Shown: piece after piece, positions 1 to 5,591 of the stretch
Position numbering within the stretch: position 1 is the stretch's first letter
Layout: each line of letters starts with the position of its first letter
NCBI GenBank assembly: GCA_022701845.1
Contig: JAKONS010000411.1
Location: 1-5,877 of the forward strand
Direction: 5' to 3'
Length of the DNA stretch: 5,877 bases
DNA from: Burkholderiaceae bacterium
GTDB lineage: Bacteria; Pseudomonadota; Gammaproteobacteria; Burkholderiales; Burkholderiaceae
Program-made: the position numbers and the translations under genes
The notes under the pieces: model-generated
The model's database searches: none
Told to the model about the DNA's origin: nothing
The model's input: the letters and a program-made list of their open reading frames with translations, nothing else

Positions 1-20
1 GGGCGCCGGCCGGTGTCTCC

Positions 21-46
21 AGGGGTGCTTCGGCACCCTTGTTTTT
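21..46 (+). terminator. Intrinsic terminator of the upstream gene
   Basis: The arm AGGGGTGC (21-28) pairs with GCACCCTT (33-40), with one G-U pair, around a UUCG loop closed by C-G, which is an exceptionally stable tetraloop. A T-rich tract (TTGTTTTT, 39-46) follows. This is a textbook Rho-independent terminator. It should end a transcript entering from the left, so rho needs its own promoter. The gene it serves is outside the window; only about 20 bases precede it and they cannot be assigned. Confidence 0.85.
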
Positions 47-48
47 GC

Positions 49-57
49 TGTCATAAT
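49..57 (+). promoter_or_regulatory. Extended -10 promoter of rho
   Basis: TG-T-CATAAT forms an extended -10 element (TG at 49-50, hexamer CATAAT at 52-57, five of six matches to TATAAT). No good -35 lies 16-18 bases upstream, because that stretch is the terminator stem; extended -10 promoters can work without one. Transcription would start near 63-65, just before the first leader hairpin. It is the only AT-rich hexamer of this kind between the upstream terminator and rho. The call is from sequence pattern only. Confidence 0.55.
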
Positions 58-65
58 CTTCTTTC

Positions 66-177
66 GGTCGGCCCCTGGCGTTCACGACGCAGCCCGACCT
101 GCCTTCCGGCCCCGCGAGTACTTCGCATGCGCCGACACCCCCCCGACAGATTACGCACCTGACACTCCTCGCGGAGT
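66..177 (+). promoter_or_regulatory. Structured, C-rich rho leader
   Basis: The inferred untranslated leader of rho contains three potential stem-loops. The first (66-99) pairs GGTCGG (66-71) with CCGACC (94-99) and has an inner stem, GCGT 78-81 with ACGC 87-90. The second is short (114-117 with 123-126). The third, ACTCC 164-168 with GGAGT 173-177, encloses the rho Shine-Dalgarno GGAG. Positions 131-170 are half C and only six of forty bases are G, the kind of C-over-G bias seen at Rho loading (rut) sites. In E. coli, rho is autoregulated by Rho-dependent attenuation in its leader; a comparable role here is inference. Confidence 0.45.
127..162 (+). CDS. Possible rho leader peptide (11 aa)
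   Basis: An ATG-started frame encodes MRRHPPDRLRT and stops with TGA at 160-162. It ends one base before the hairpin that hides the rho Shine-Dalgarno, so a ribosome ending here would sit on that hairpin and could open it. E. coli rho also has a leader ORF (rhoL), although this sequence is not recognisably related. There is no convincing Shine-Dalgarno before this ATG, and a frame this short arises easily by chance, so treat it as a candidate only. Confidence 0.18.
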   Translation: MRRHPPDRLRT

Positions 178-183
178 CTTCAC

Positions 184-1446
184 ATGCACCTTAACGAACT
201 CAAGGCACTTCACGTGTCCGAGGTCCTCAAGCAGGCCGAGGAACTCGAAATCGAAAACACCGGCCGTATGCGCAAGCAGGAGCTGATGTTTGCGATCATC
301 AAGAAGCGCGCCAAAGCCGGCGAACAGATCTTCGCCGACGGTGTTCTCGAAATCCTGCCCGACGGCTTCGGTTTCCTGCGCAGCCAGGACACCAGCTTCA
401 CCGCCAGCACAGACGACATCTACATCTCGCCCAGCCAGGTTCGCCGCTTCAACCTGCACACCGGCGACATGATCGAAGGCGAAGTGCGTACGCCGAAGGA
501 CGGCGAACGCTACTTCGCCCTCACCAAGCTCGACATCGTCAACGGCAGCCCGGCGGAGAACAACAAGCACAAGGTGATGTTCGAAAACCTGACCCCGTTG
601 TTCCCGAAGGAGCAGATGAAGCTCGAGCGGGACATGAAGGGCGAGGAGAACATCACCGGCCGCATCATCGACATCATCGCGCCCATCGGCCGCGGCCAGC
701 GCGCGCTGATCGTGGCGCCACCCAAGAGCGGCAAGACGATGATGATGCAGCACATCGCCCACGCCATCAGCGCCAACAACCCGGACGTGCACCTGATGGT
801 GCTGCTGGTCGACGAGCGCCCGGAAGAAGTGACCGAGATGCAGCGCACCGTCAAGGGCGAGATCATCGCGTCGACCTTCGACGAGCCGGCCGCGCGCCAT
901 GTGCACGTGGCCGAAATGGTGATCGAGCGCGCCAAGCGCCTGGTCGAACTCAAGAAGGACGTGGTGATCCTGCTCGACTCGATCACCCGCCTGGCCCGCG
1001 CCTACAACAACGTCGTGCCGTCGTCCGGCAAGGTGCTGTCGGGCGGTGTCGATTCCAACGCCCTGCAGCGGCCCAAGCGCTTCTTCGGTGCAGCGCGCAA
1101 GGTCGAGGAAGGCGGCTCGCTGACCATCATCGCCACCGCGCTGGTCGACACCGGCAGCCGGATGGACGAAGTGATCTTCGAGGAGTTCAAGGGCACCGGC
1201 AACAGCGAGATCCACCTGAACCGCCGCCTCTACGAGAAGCGCGTGTTCCCGGCGATCGAGTTGAACAAGTCCGGCACCCGCCGCGAGGAGCTGCTGCTGG
1301 CCCCCGAGATCCTGCAGAAGACGCGGATCCTGCGGCAGTTCATGTTCAACATGGACGAGATCGAGTCGATGGAACTCATGATCAAGAACATGCGCGCCAC
1401 GAAGACCAACGTCGACTTCTTCGACATGATGCGACGCGGCGGCTGA
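184..1446 (+). CDS. rho: Transcription termination factor Rho
   Basis: Rho is a hexameric RNA-dependent ATPase and helicase that loads on C-rich nascent RNA and releases RNA polymerase. The protein is 420 aa, one residue longer than E. coli Rho, and key positions keep the same numbers. Residues 1-45 form the N-terminal helical part. The OSB RNA-binding fold carries the RNP1-type motif DGFGFLR (60-66). The ATPase core has Walker A APPKSGKT (178-185, K181 and K184), DERPEE (D210, E211, R212), Walker B VVILLD ending at D265 with S266, the Q-loop segment LSGGVDSNA, the R-loop GTGN and the arginine finger R366. D210, R212 and S266, which matter for bicyclomycin binding, are intact. The start is supported by GGAG at 173-176, seven bases upstream. 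No truncation or frameshift is seen. It is transcribed alone, between terminators at 21-46 and 1467-1491. Confidence 0.99.
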   Translation: MHLNELKALHVSEVLKQAEELEIENTGRMRKQELMFAIIKKRAKAGEQIFADGVLEILPDGFGFLRSQDTSFTASTDDIYISPSQVRRFNLHTGDMIEGEVRTPKDGERYFALTKLDIVNGSPAENNKHKVMFENLTPLFPKEQMKLERDMKGEENITGRIIDIIAPIGRGQRALIVAPPKSGKTMMMQHIAHAISANNPDVHLMVLLVDERPEEVTEMQRTVKGEIIASTFDEPAARHVHVAEMVIERAKRLVELKKDVVILLDSITRLARAYNNVVPSSGKVLSGGVDSNALQRPKRFFGAARKVEEGGSLTIIATALVDTGSRMDEVIFEEFKGTGNSEIHLNRRLYEKRVFPAIELNKSGTRREELLLAPEILQKTRILRQFMFNMDEIESMELMIKNMRATKTNVDFFDMMRRGG

Positions 1447-1466
1447 GGCCGGCGCACTCCCTATCG

Positions 1467-1491
1467 AGCCGGGTTGCGACCCGGCTTTTTT
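1467..1491 (+). terminator. Intrinsic terminator after rho
   Basis: AGCCGGGT (1467-1474) pairs perfectly with ACCCGGCT (1479-1486) around the loop TGCG, followed by six T residues (1486-1491). It begins 20 bases after the rho stop codon and isolates rho from the ThDP enzyme gene downstream. Confidence 0.93.
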
Positions 1492-1566
1492 GCGTCCGCG
1501 CGGCGGCGGGCGCCGGCGATGCGCGAGGTTACAGGCGACGCCCGGGCCGGTCGCACCATGGTTTCG

Positions 1567-1573
1567 AAAGGAA
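1567..1573 (+). promoter_or_regulatory. Shine-Dalgarno that fixes the ThDP enzyme start
   Basis: AAAGGAA lies 8-9 bases before the ATG at 1582. It falls inside the frame if translation began at the upstream in-frame ATG (1558), and it is the only good ribosome-binding site nearby, so 1582 is the better start. The longer open frame reaches back into the rho terminator (1474), which cannot be the real start. Confidence 0.8.
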
Positions 1574-1581
1574 CTCACACC

Positions 1582-3366
1582 ATGGCACAGACGGTCGGGG
1601 ATTATTTCTGGGAACGGCTCCACCAGTGGGGCGTGCGCCGCGTGTTCGGCTATCCGGGCGACGGCATCAACGGCTTGCTCGGCGGGCTGCAGCGCTTCGG
1701 CGGCAAGATCGAATTCGTGCAGGTGCGCCACGAGGAGATGGCCGCCTTCATGGCCAGCGCGCATGCGAAATTCACCGGCGAACTGGGCGTGTGCATCGCC
1801 ACCTCGGGGCCGGGCGCCACCCACCTGGTGACCGGGCTCTACGACGCCCGGCTGGACCATGTGCCGGTGCTGGCCATCGCCGGCCAGCAGGCACGCACCG
1901 CCATCGGTTCGCACTACCAGCAGGAGGTCGACCTGCCCTCGCTGTTCAAGGACGTGGCGGGCGACTTCTGCGCCACCGCCACCGAGCCGTCCCAGGTGCG
2001 CCACCTGATCGACCGCGCGGTGCGCATCGCCCAGGGCCGGCGCCGGGTCACCGCGCTGATCGTGCCGAACGACCTGCAGGAGCTGCCGATGGAGCAGCCG
2101 CCGCGCAAGCATGGCTCGGTGCTGTCGGGCGTGGGCTGGTCGGCACCGGTGGTGGTGCCCACGGCGCTCGACCTGCAGCGCGCGGCCGATGTGCTGAACG
2201 CCGGCCACAAGGTGGCGCTGCTGGTCGGCGCGGGAGCCAAGAACGCCACCGACGCGGTGATCGCGGTGGCCGACCGCCTGCAGGCCGGTGCCGCCAAGGC
2301 GCTGCTCGGCAAGGAGGTGCTGCCGGACGACCTGCCCTGGGTGACCGGCGCCATCGGCCTGCTGGGAACCGAGCCCAGCTACCGCCTGATGAACGGCTGC
2401 GACACGCTGCTGATGCTAGGCTCGGGTTTCCCCTATGCCGAGTTCCTGCCCAAGGAAGGCGACGCGCGCGGCGTGCAGGTGGACCTCGACCCCGGCATGC
2501 TGTCGATCCGCTACCCGATGGAAGTGCCGCTGACCGGCGATGTGAACGACACGCTGCGGGCCTTGCTGCCCCTGCTGCACCAGAAGACCGACACCGCATG
2601 GCGCGACGACATCGCCGCCTGGAACGCCGATTCCGACCGCACCCTGCACGACCGCGCCATGACCGACGCGCATCCGGTCAACCCGCAGCGGGTGTTCACC
2701 GAGCTTTCGCCGCGCCTGCCCGACCTGAGCATCGTCACCAGCGACTCCGGCTCCTGCGCCAACTGGTATGCGCGCGACGTGCGGCTGCGGCGCGGAATGA
2801 TGGGCTCGCTTTCGGGTGGCCTGGCGTCGATGGGCGCGGCGGTGCCTTATGCCATCGCGGCGAAGTTCGCCTTTCCGCAACGGCCGGTGTTCGCGCTGGT
2901 GGGCGACGGCGCGATGCAGATGAACAACATGGCCGAGCTGATCACCGTGACCAAATACTGGAAGCAGTGGGCCGACCCGCGCTTCATCGTCATGGTGCTC
3001 AACAACCAGGACCTGAACCAGGTGACCTGGGAGCAACGCATCATGGAAGGCAACCCCAAGTTCGACGCGACGCAGAACCTGCCCGACGTGCCCTACCACC
3101 GCTTCGCCGAACTGATCGGCCTGCGCGGCATCTATGTCGACACCCCCGACGCCATCGGCCCGGCATGGGAGGCCGCGCTGGCATCCGACCGCCCGGTGGT
3201 CCTGGAAGTGCGCACCGATCCGGAAGTGCCGCCGCTGCCGCCGCACATCACGTTCGAGCAGGCGAAGAACTTCACCGAGACCCTGCTCAAGGGCGATTCC
3301 CGCGAAGGCTCGATGGTGGTGAACGCGGTGCGCCAGGTATTCAGCAAGTGGTTTGCCAAGCGATGA
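1582..3366 (+). CDS. ThDP-dependent enzyme, pyruvate oxidase (PoxB)-like
   Basis: This 594-aa protein belongs to the thiamine-diphosphate family that includes PoxB, pyruvate oxidase and acetolactate synthase, which decarboxylate 2-oxo acids. The N-terminal Pyr domain (about 1-175) has GYPGDGINGL and RHEEMAAF, where E51 is the expected catalytic glutamate that activates the cofactor. The central domain (about 195-330) has LLVGAGA and GSGFPYAEFLP, resembling the FAD-carrying domain of PoxB. The C-terminal PP domain has the ThDP/Mg motif GDGA (441-444) through NN (474-475). The tail has PPHITFEQAKNF and then a short basic amphipathic segment ending SKWFAKR, in the place where PoxB has its membrane-binding peptide. 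PoxB oxidises pyruvate to acetate and CO2 and passes electrons to ubiquinone. The substrate here is not determined; a pyruvate dehydrogenase (quinone) is the leading guess, and many close relatives are annotated only as ThDP-requiring proteins. It lies alone between two terminator/promoter boundaries. I could not see a sigma-70 promoter in 1492-1566, which is very GC-rich. Confidence 0.9.
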   Translation: MAQTVGDYFWERLHQWGVRRVFGYPGDGINGLLGGLQRFGGKIEFVQVRHEEMAAFMASAHAKFTGELGVCIATSGPGATHLVTGLYDARLDHVPVLAIAGQQARTAIGSHYQQEVDLPSLFKDVAGDFCATATEPSQVRHLIDRAVRIAQGRRRVTALIVPNDLQELPMEQPPRKHGSVLSGVGWSAPVVVPTALDLQRAADVLNAGHKVALLVGAGAKNATDAVIAVADRLQAGAAKALLGKEVLPDDLPWVTGAIGLLGTEPSYRLMNGCDTLLMLGSGFPYAEFLPKEGDARGVQVDLDPGMLSIRYPMEVPLTGDVNDTLRALLPLLHQKTDTAWRDDIAAWNADSDRTLHDRAMTDAHPVNPQRVFTELSPRLPDLSIVTSDSGSCANWYARDVRLRRGMMGSLSGGLASMGAAVPYAIAAKFAFPQRPVFALVGDGAMQMNNMAELITVTKYWKQWADPRFIVMVLNNQDLNQVTWEQRIMEGNPKFDATQNLPDVPYHRFAELIGLRGIYVDTPDAIGPAWEAALASDRPVVLEVRTDPEVPPLPPHITFEQAKNFTETLLKGDSREGSMVVNAVRQVFSKWFAKR

Positions 3367-3380
3367 CGCTGTGCGATAAT
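3353..3380 (+). promoter_or_regulatory. Promoter of rpmE2, overlapping the ThDP gene end
   Basis: The -35 TTGCCA (3353-3358, five of six consensus bases) and the -10 GATAAT (3375-3380, five of six) are separated by 16 bases. A TG at 3372-3373 also makes this an extended -10. The start site would be near 3387. The -35 lies in the last codons of the ThDP enzyme gene. It is the strongest sigma-70 promoter seen in the window, which suits a ribosomal protein gene. Confidence 0.75.
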
Positions 3381-3403
3381 CGAAGGCTTTTCGGCAGAAA
3401 GTG

Positions 3404-3441
3404 CTGCGCAATAGGTGCGCAGTGGCTCCTGCAGCAGCCAC
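3404..3441 (+). promoter_or_regulatory. Tandem-hairpin leader of rpmE2
   Basis: Two stem-loops stand back to back in the rpmE2 leader. CTGCGCA (3404-3410) pairs with TGCGCAG (3416-3422) around a five-base loop. GTGGCT (3422-3427) pairs with AGCCAC (3436-3441) around an eight-base loop. The shared G3422 can belong to only one stem at a time. Neither is followed by a T run, so they are not terminators. They end 19 bases before the start codon. Autoregulatory L31 leaders have been proposed in several bacterial groups; I cannot tell whether this matches one of them. Confidence 0.5.
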
Positions 3442-3460
3442 ATCTAAGAAAGAGAACGCC

Positions 3461-3730
3461 ATGAAAGAAGGCATTCACCCCAACTACCGCGACGTCCTCT
3501 TCGTGGACCTGTCCAACGGTTTCAAGTTCGTGACCCGTTCCTGCGTCAACACCCGCGAAACCGGCACCAGCGACGACGGCCGCGAACTGCCGCTGTTCAA
3601 GCTGGACACCTCCAGCGAATCGCACCCGTTCTACACCGGCACCCAGAAGTCGGTCGACAACATGGGCGGCCGCGTCGAGCGCTTCCGCAATCGTTTCGGC
3701 AAGACCACCGGCGCTGTCGCCGCCAAGTAA
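3461..3730 (+). CDS. rpmE2: 50S ribosomal protein L31 type B
   Basis: L31 is a large-subunit protein that bridges the two ribosomal subunits near the central protuberance. This 89-aa form starts MKEGIHPNYRDV, has the family signature SHPFYTG (54-60) and ends with GGRVERFRNRFG (69-80) plus a short tail. It has a single cysteine (C28) and lacks the CXXC pairs of zinc-binding L31, so it is the zinc-free type B (YkgM-like). Where both types exist, type B is often repressed by Zur. I see no Zur-like palindrome in the upstream region, and a strong promoter suggests constitutive use, so this may be the main L31 of the organism. The ATG at 3461 gives the family-typical N terminus and is preceded by the purine stretch AAGAAAGAG (3446-3454). 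The open frame extends upstream to 3401, but that part is leader. It is a monocistronic unit ended by the terminator at 3757-3784. Confidence 0.97.
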   Translation: MKEGIHPNYRDVLFVDLSNGFKFVTRSCVNTRETGTSDDGRELPLFKLDTSSESHPFYTGTQKSVDNMGGRVERFRNRFGKTTGAVAAK

Positions 3731-3756
3731 TCGGCTCCTCGCCGGTTCGACAGAAG

Positions 3757-3784
3757 AAGCGCGGCCTTGTCCGCGCTTTTTTTT
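3757..3784 (+). terminator. Intrinsic terminator after rpmE2
   Basis: AAGCGCGG (3757-3764) pairs perfectly with CCGCGCTT (3771-3778) around a six-base loop, and a run of eight T residues (3777-3784) follows. It lies 26 bases after the rpmE2 stop codon. The downstream membrane protein frame remains open through this terminator, which argues against a start for that gene at 3767. Confidence 0.95.
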
Positions 3785-3791
3785 CGCCCCC

Positions 3792-3810
3792 GGTCCGCTC
3801 GGAGCGGACC
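3792..3810. repeat. Perfect 19-nt palindrome
   Basis: GGTCCGCTC (3792-3800) and GAGCGGACC (3802-3810) are perfect inverted copies around a single G. In RNA this would fold as a 7-8 bp hairpin. It sits eight bases after the T run of the rpmE2 terminator and 16 bases before the likely glycosyltransferase start. No T run follows, so it is not a second terminator. It could be an operator or a leader hairpin for the downstream gene; the sequence does not decide between these. Confidence 0.6.
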
Positions 3811-3826
3811 TGACAAACTTCCCAGC

Positions 3827-5554
3827 GTGAACCTCCCCTCCCCCGCCATCGTCGCGCAGAGCGCCGTGCGCCGCCTGCCACGAACGCTGCTGCTGGCCTT
3901 CTGCGTCGTCTGGGTGCTGGCGGGCTTCGTCGGCCGCGGGCCCTGGAAGAACGCCGACATCAGCGCTTTCGGCTACATGCTGGAACTGGCGCGCGGCCAC
4001 ACCGCCTGGCTGCATCCGCTGCTCGGCGGGTTCGAGCCGGAAACCGACGGCCTGCTGCCCTACTGGCTCGGCGCCTGGGCCTTGAAGCTGGCGCCGGGCT
4101 GGTTGCCGGCCGACGTCGCGGCGCGGGTTCCGTTCGGCCTGCTGCTGGCGCTCACGCTGGCGGCCACCTGGTATGCGGTCTATGCCCTGGCCCGCCACCC
4201 CCGCGCGCAGCCGGTGGCGTTCGCATTCGGGGGCGAGGCGCTTCCCAAGGACTACGGGCGCGCGATCGCCGATGGCGGGCTGCTGGCCCTGGTGGCCTGC
4301 CTCGGGCTCGCACAACTGGCCCACGAGGGCACCGCCTATCTCACCCAGCTGGCGTTTTCCACGCTGACCTTTCTCGCCCTGGCGTCGGCGCCCTGGCGGC
4401 CGCGCATGGCGACCGTCAGCCTGGGCGTCGGCCTGGTCGGCCTGGTGCTGTCGGGCGCTCCCGCGCTGGCGGTGATGTTCGGCGGTGGCGGCGCGCTGCT
4501 GGCTTTCTGCGAATCGTTGCAGCGCGGTGCCGACCGCCCGTCCGACGAGCAGATCGCGGCCTACCGCCAGCGGGCTGCGATCACTGCCAGCTTCGTGCTG
4601 GCGGCCGCTCTGCTGGCCTGGGCGCTCGGCCTGTGGCGCTGGCGCATCGTGCCGCCCGACGCCGGCGACAGCCGCAGCCTGATACGCCTGCTGCTGTGGT
4701 TCACCTGGCCCTGCTGGCCGCTGGCGGTGCTCACCCTCTGGCGCTGGCGCCGGCAGTGGCTGGGCGGCACGCTGCACCGCCATCTGCTGCTGCCGATCGG
4801 CTTCACCGCCATCACCCTGGCGGCAACCGTTTTCACCGAGCCGGCCGACCGCGCGCTGCTGCTGGGGCTGCCAGCGCTGGCAGCGCTGGCCGCTTTCTCG
4901 TTGCCCACGCTCAGCCGCAGCGTATCGGCCCTGATCGACTGGTTCACGCTGCTGTTTTTCACCGGCGGTGCGATCGTGATCTGGGTGATCTACATCGCCA
5001 TGCAGACCGGCTGGCCGCGTCAGCCGGCGGCCAACGTGGCCAAGCTGGCGCCCGGGTTCGTGTCGACGTTTTCGCTGCCGGCCTTGCTGGTGGCGGTAGT
5101 CGCCACCGTGGCCTGGGCGGCGCTGGTGTGGTGGCGCGTCGGCCGCCACCGGCATGCGCTCTGGAAGAGCATGGTGCTGCCGGCCGGTGGCGCCGGCCTG
5201 GGCTGGCTGCTGCTGATGACGCTGTGGCTGCCCCTGCTCGACTACGCCCGCAGCTATGCGCCGCAGGTCGACGGGGTGACCGCCATCACCGGCCGCGCCG
5301 GCTGCATCGAATTCCAGGGTTTCAGCCGGGCGCAGATCGCCGCCTTCCAGTACCACGGCCGACTGCGCATGTTGCCGCTGGGCAGCGTCAGCCCGCACTG
5401 CCGCTGGGCGCTGGTCGACATCGACAACCCCGAGCAGGCGCAGCGCATGCAGCTGTCGATGTCCGCCCAGGGCTGGAACGCGGTGGCGGTGGTGGCGCGG
5501 CCGGCCGACCGCAAGGACACGGTCGAGCTCTACCGCCGCGCCGATGGCCGCTGA
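3827..5554 (+). CDS. GT39/ArnT-like integral membrane glycosyltransferase
   Basis: The 575-aa protein has about 11-13 hydrophobic segments (for example 20-36, 101-120, 150-165, 251-270, 286-304, 344-360, 370-391, 415-435 and 455-471). A soluble C-terminal domain of about 100 residues (472-575) follows, as in GT-C enzymes of the PMT/ArnT kind. These use lipid-phosphate sugars at the outer face of the inner membrane. After the first membrane helix comes GPWKNADIS, with D44 a candidate catalytic acid, then PETDGLLPYWLGA (71-83), which resembles the FEKPPLxYWL region of ArnT relatives, and AARVPFGLL. The usual DE pair of the first loop is not clear here. C493 and C525 in the soluble domain could form a disulfide. 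The donor and acceptor are unknown. The start is uncertain: GTG 3827 is chosen because the longer frame (TTG 3767) begins inside the rpmE2 terminator. GTG 3866 is another option, and none has a good Shine-Dalgarno. The gene probably forms an operon with the MATE gene. Confidence 0.82.
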   Translation: MNLPSPAIVAQSAVRRLPRTLLLAFCVVWVLAGFVGRGPWKNADISAFGYMLELARGHTAWLHPLLGGFEPETDGLLPYWLGAWALKLAPGWLPADVAARVPFGLLLALTLAATWYAVYALARHPRAQPVAFAFGGEALPKDYGRAIADGGLLALVACLGLAQLAHEGTAYLTQLAFSTLTFLALASAPWRPRMATVSLGVGLVGLVLSGAPALAVMFGGGGALLAFCESLQRGADRPSDEQIAAYRQRAAITASFVLAAALLAWALGLWRWRIVPPDAGDSRSLIRLLLWFTWPCWPLAVLTLWRWRRQWLGGTLHRHLLLPIGFTAITLAATVFTEPADRALLLGLPALAALAAFSLPTLSRSVSALIDWFTLLFFTGGAIVIWVIYIAMQTGWPRQPAANVAKLAPGFVSTFSLPALLVAVVATVAWAALVWWRVGRHRHALWKSMVLPAGGAGLGWLLLMTLWLPLLDYARSYAPQVDGVTAITGRAGCIEFQGFSRAQIAAFQYHGRLRMLPLGSVSPHCRWALVDIDNPEQAQRMQLSMSAQGWNAVAVVARPADRKDTVELYRRADGR

Positions 5555-5591
5555 CCTGCGTCCGGCCGCACCGGCCGTCTCACCCGACCCG

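Noticed and set aside
1..162. Plus-strand frame open from the window edge to TGA at 160
   Set aside because: It runs through the terminator at 21-46 and the rho promoter and leader, and its translation resembles no protein, so it is not the end of the upstream gene.
1474..1581. N-terminal extension of the ThDP enzyme
   Set aside because: The extension would begin within the rho terminator stem and adds residues not seen in the family. The Shine-Dalgarno at 1567-1573 points to ATG 1582.
151..2208. 685-aa open frame on the minus strand, across rho and the ThDP gene
   Set aside because: It runs antisense to two confidently identified genes, crosses the rho terminator, and its translation is rich in His, Arg, Ala and Gly without any recognisable fold. 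This is the usual antisense shadow of GC-rich coding DNA.
1626..3464. 612-aa open frame on the plus strand, in another frame of the ThDP gene
   Set aside because: It is Arg/Ala/Gly-rich with no family motifs, while the overlapping frame carries the GDG...NN ThDP motif and a good ribosome-binding site.
3767..3826. 20-residue N-terminal extension of the glycosyltransferase from TTG 3767
   Set aside because: The start codon lies in the loop of the rpmE2 terminator and the added residues are encoded by the terminator stem, T run and palindrome, so translation from there is implausible.
4868..4893. Tandem CAGCGCTGG copies
   Set aside because: Two copies encode a Leu/Ala-rich membrane helix (PALAALAAF). 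They fit codon bias in a hydrophobic repeat and show no sign of a mobile or regulatory role.
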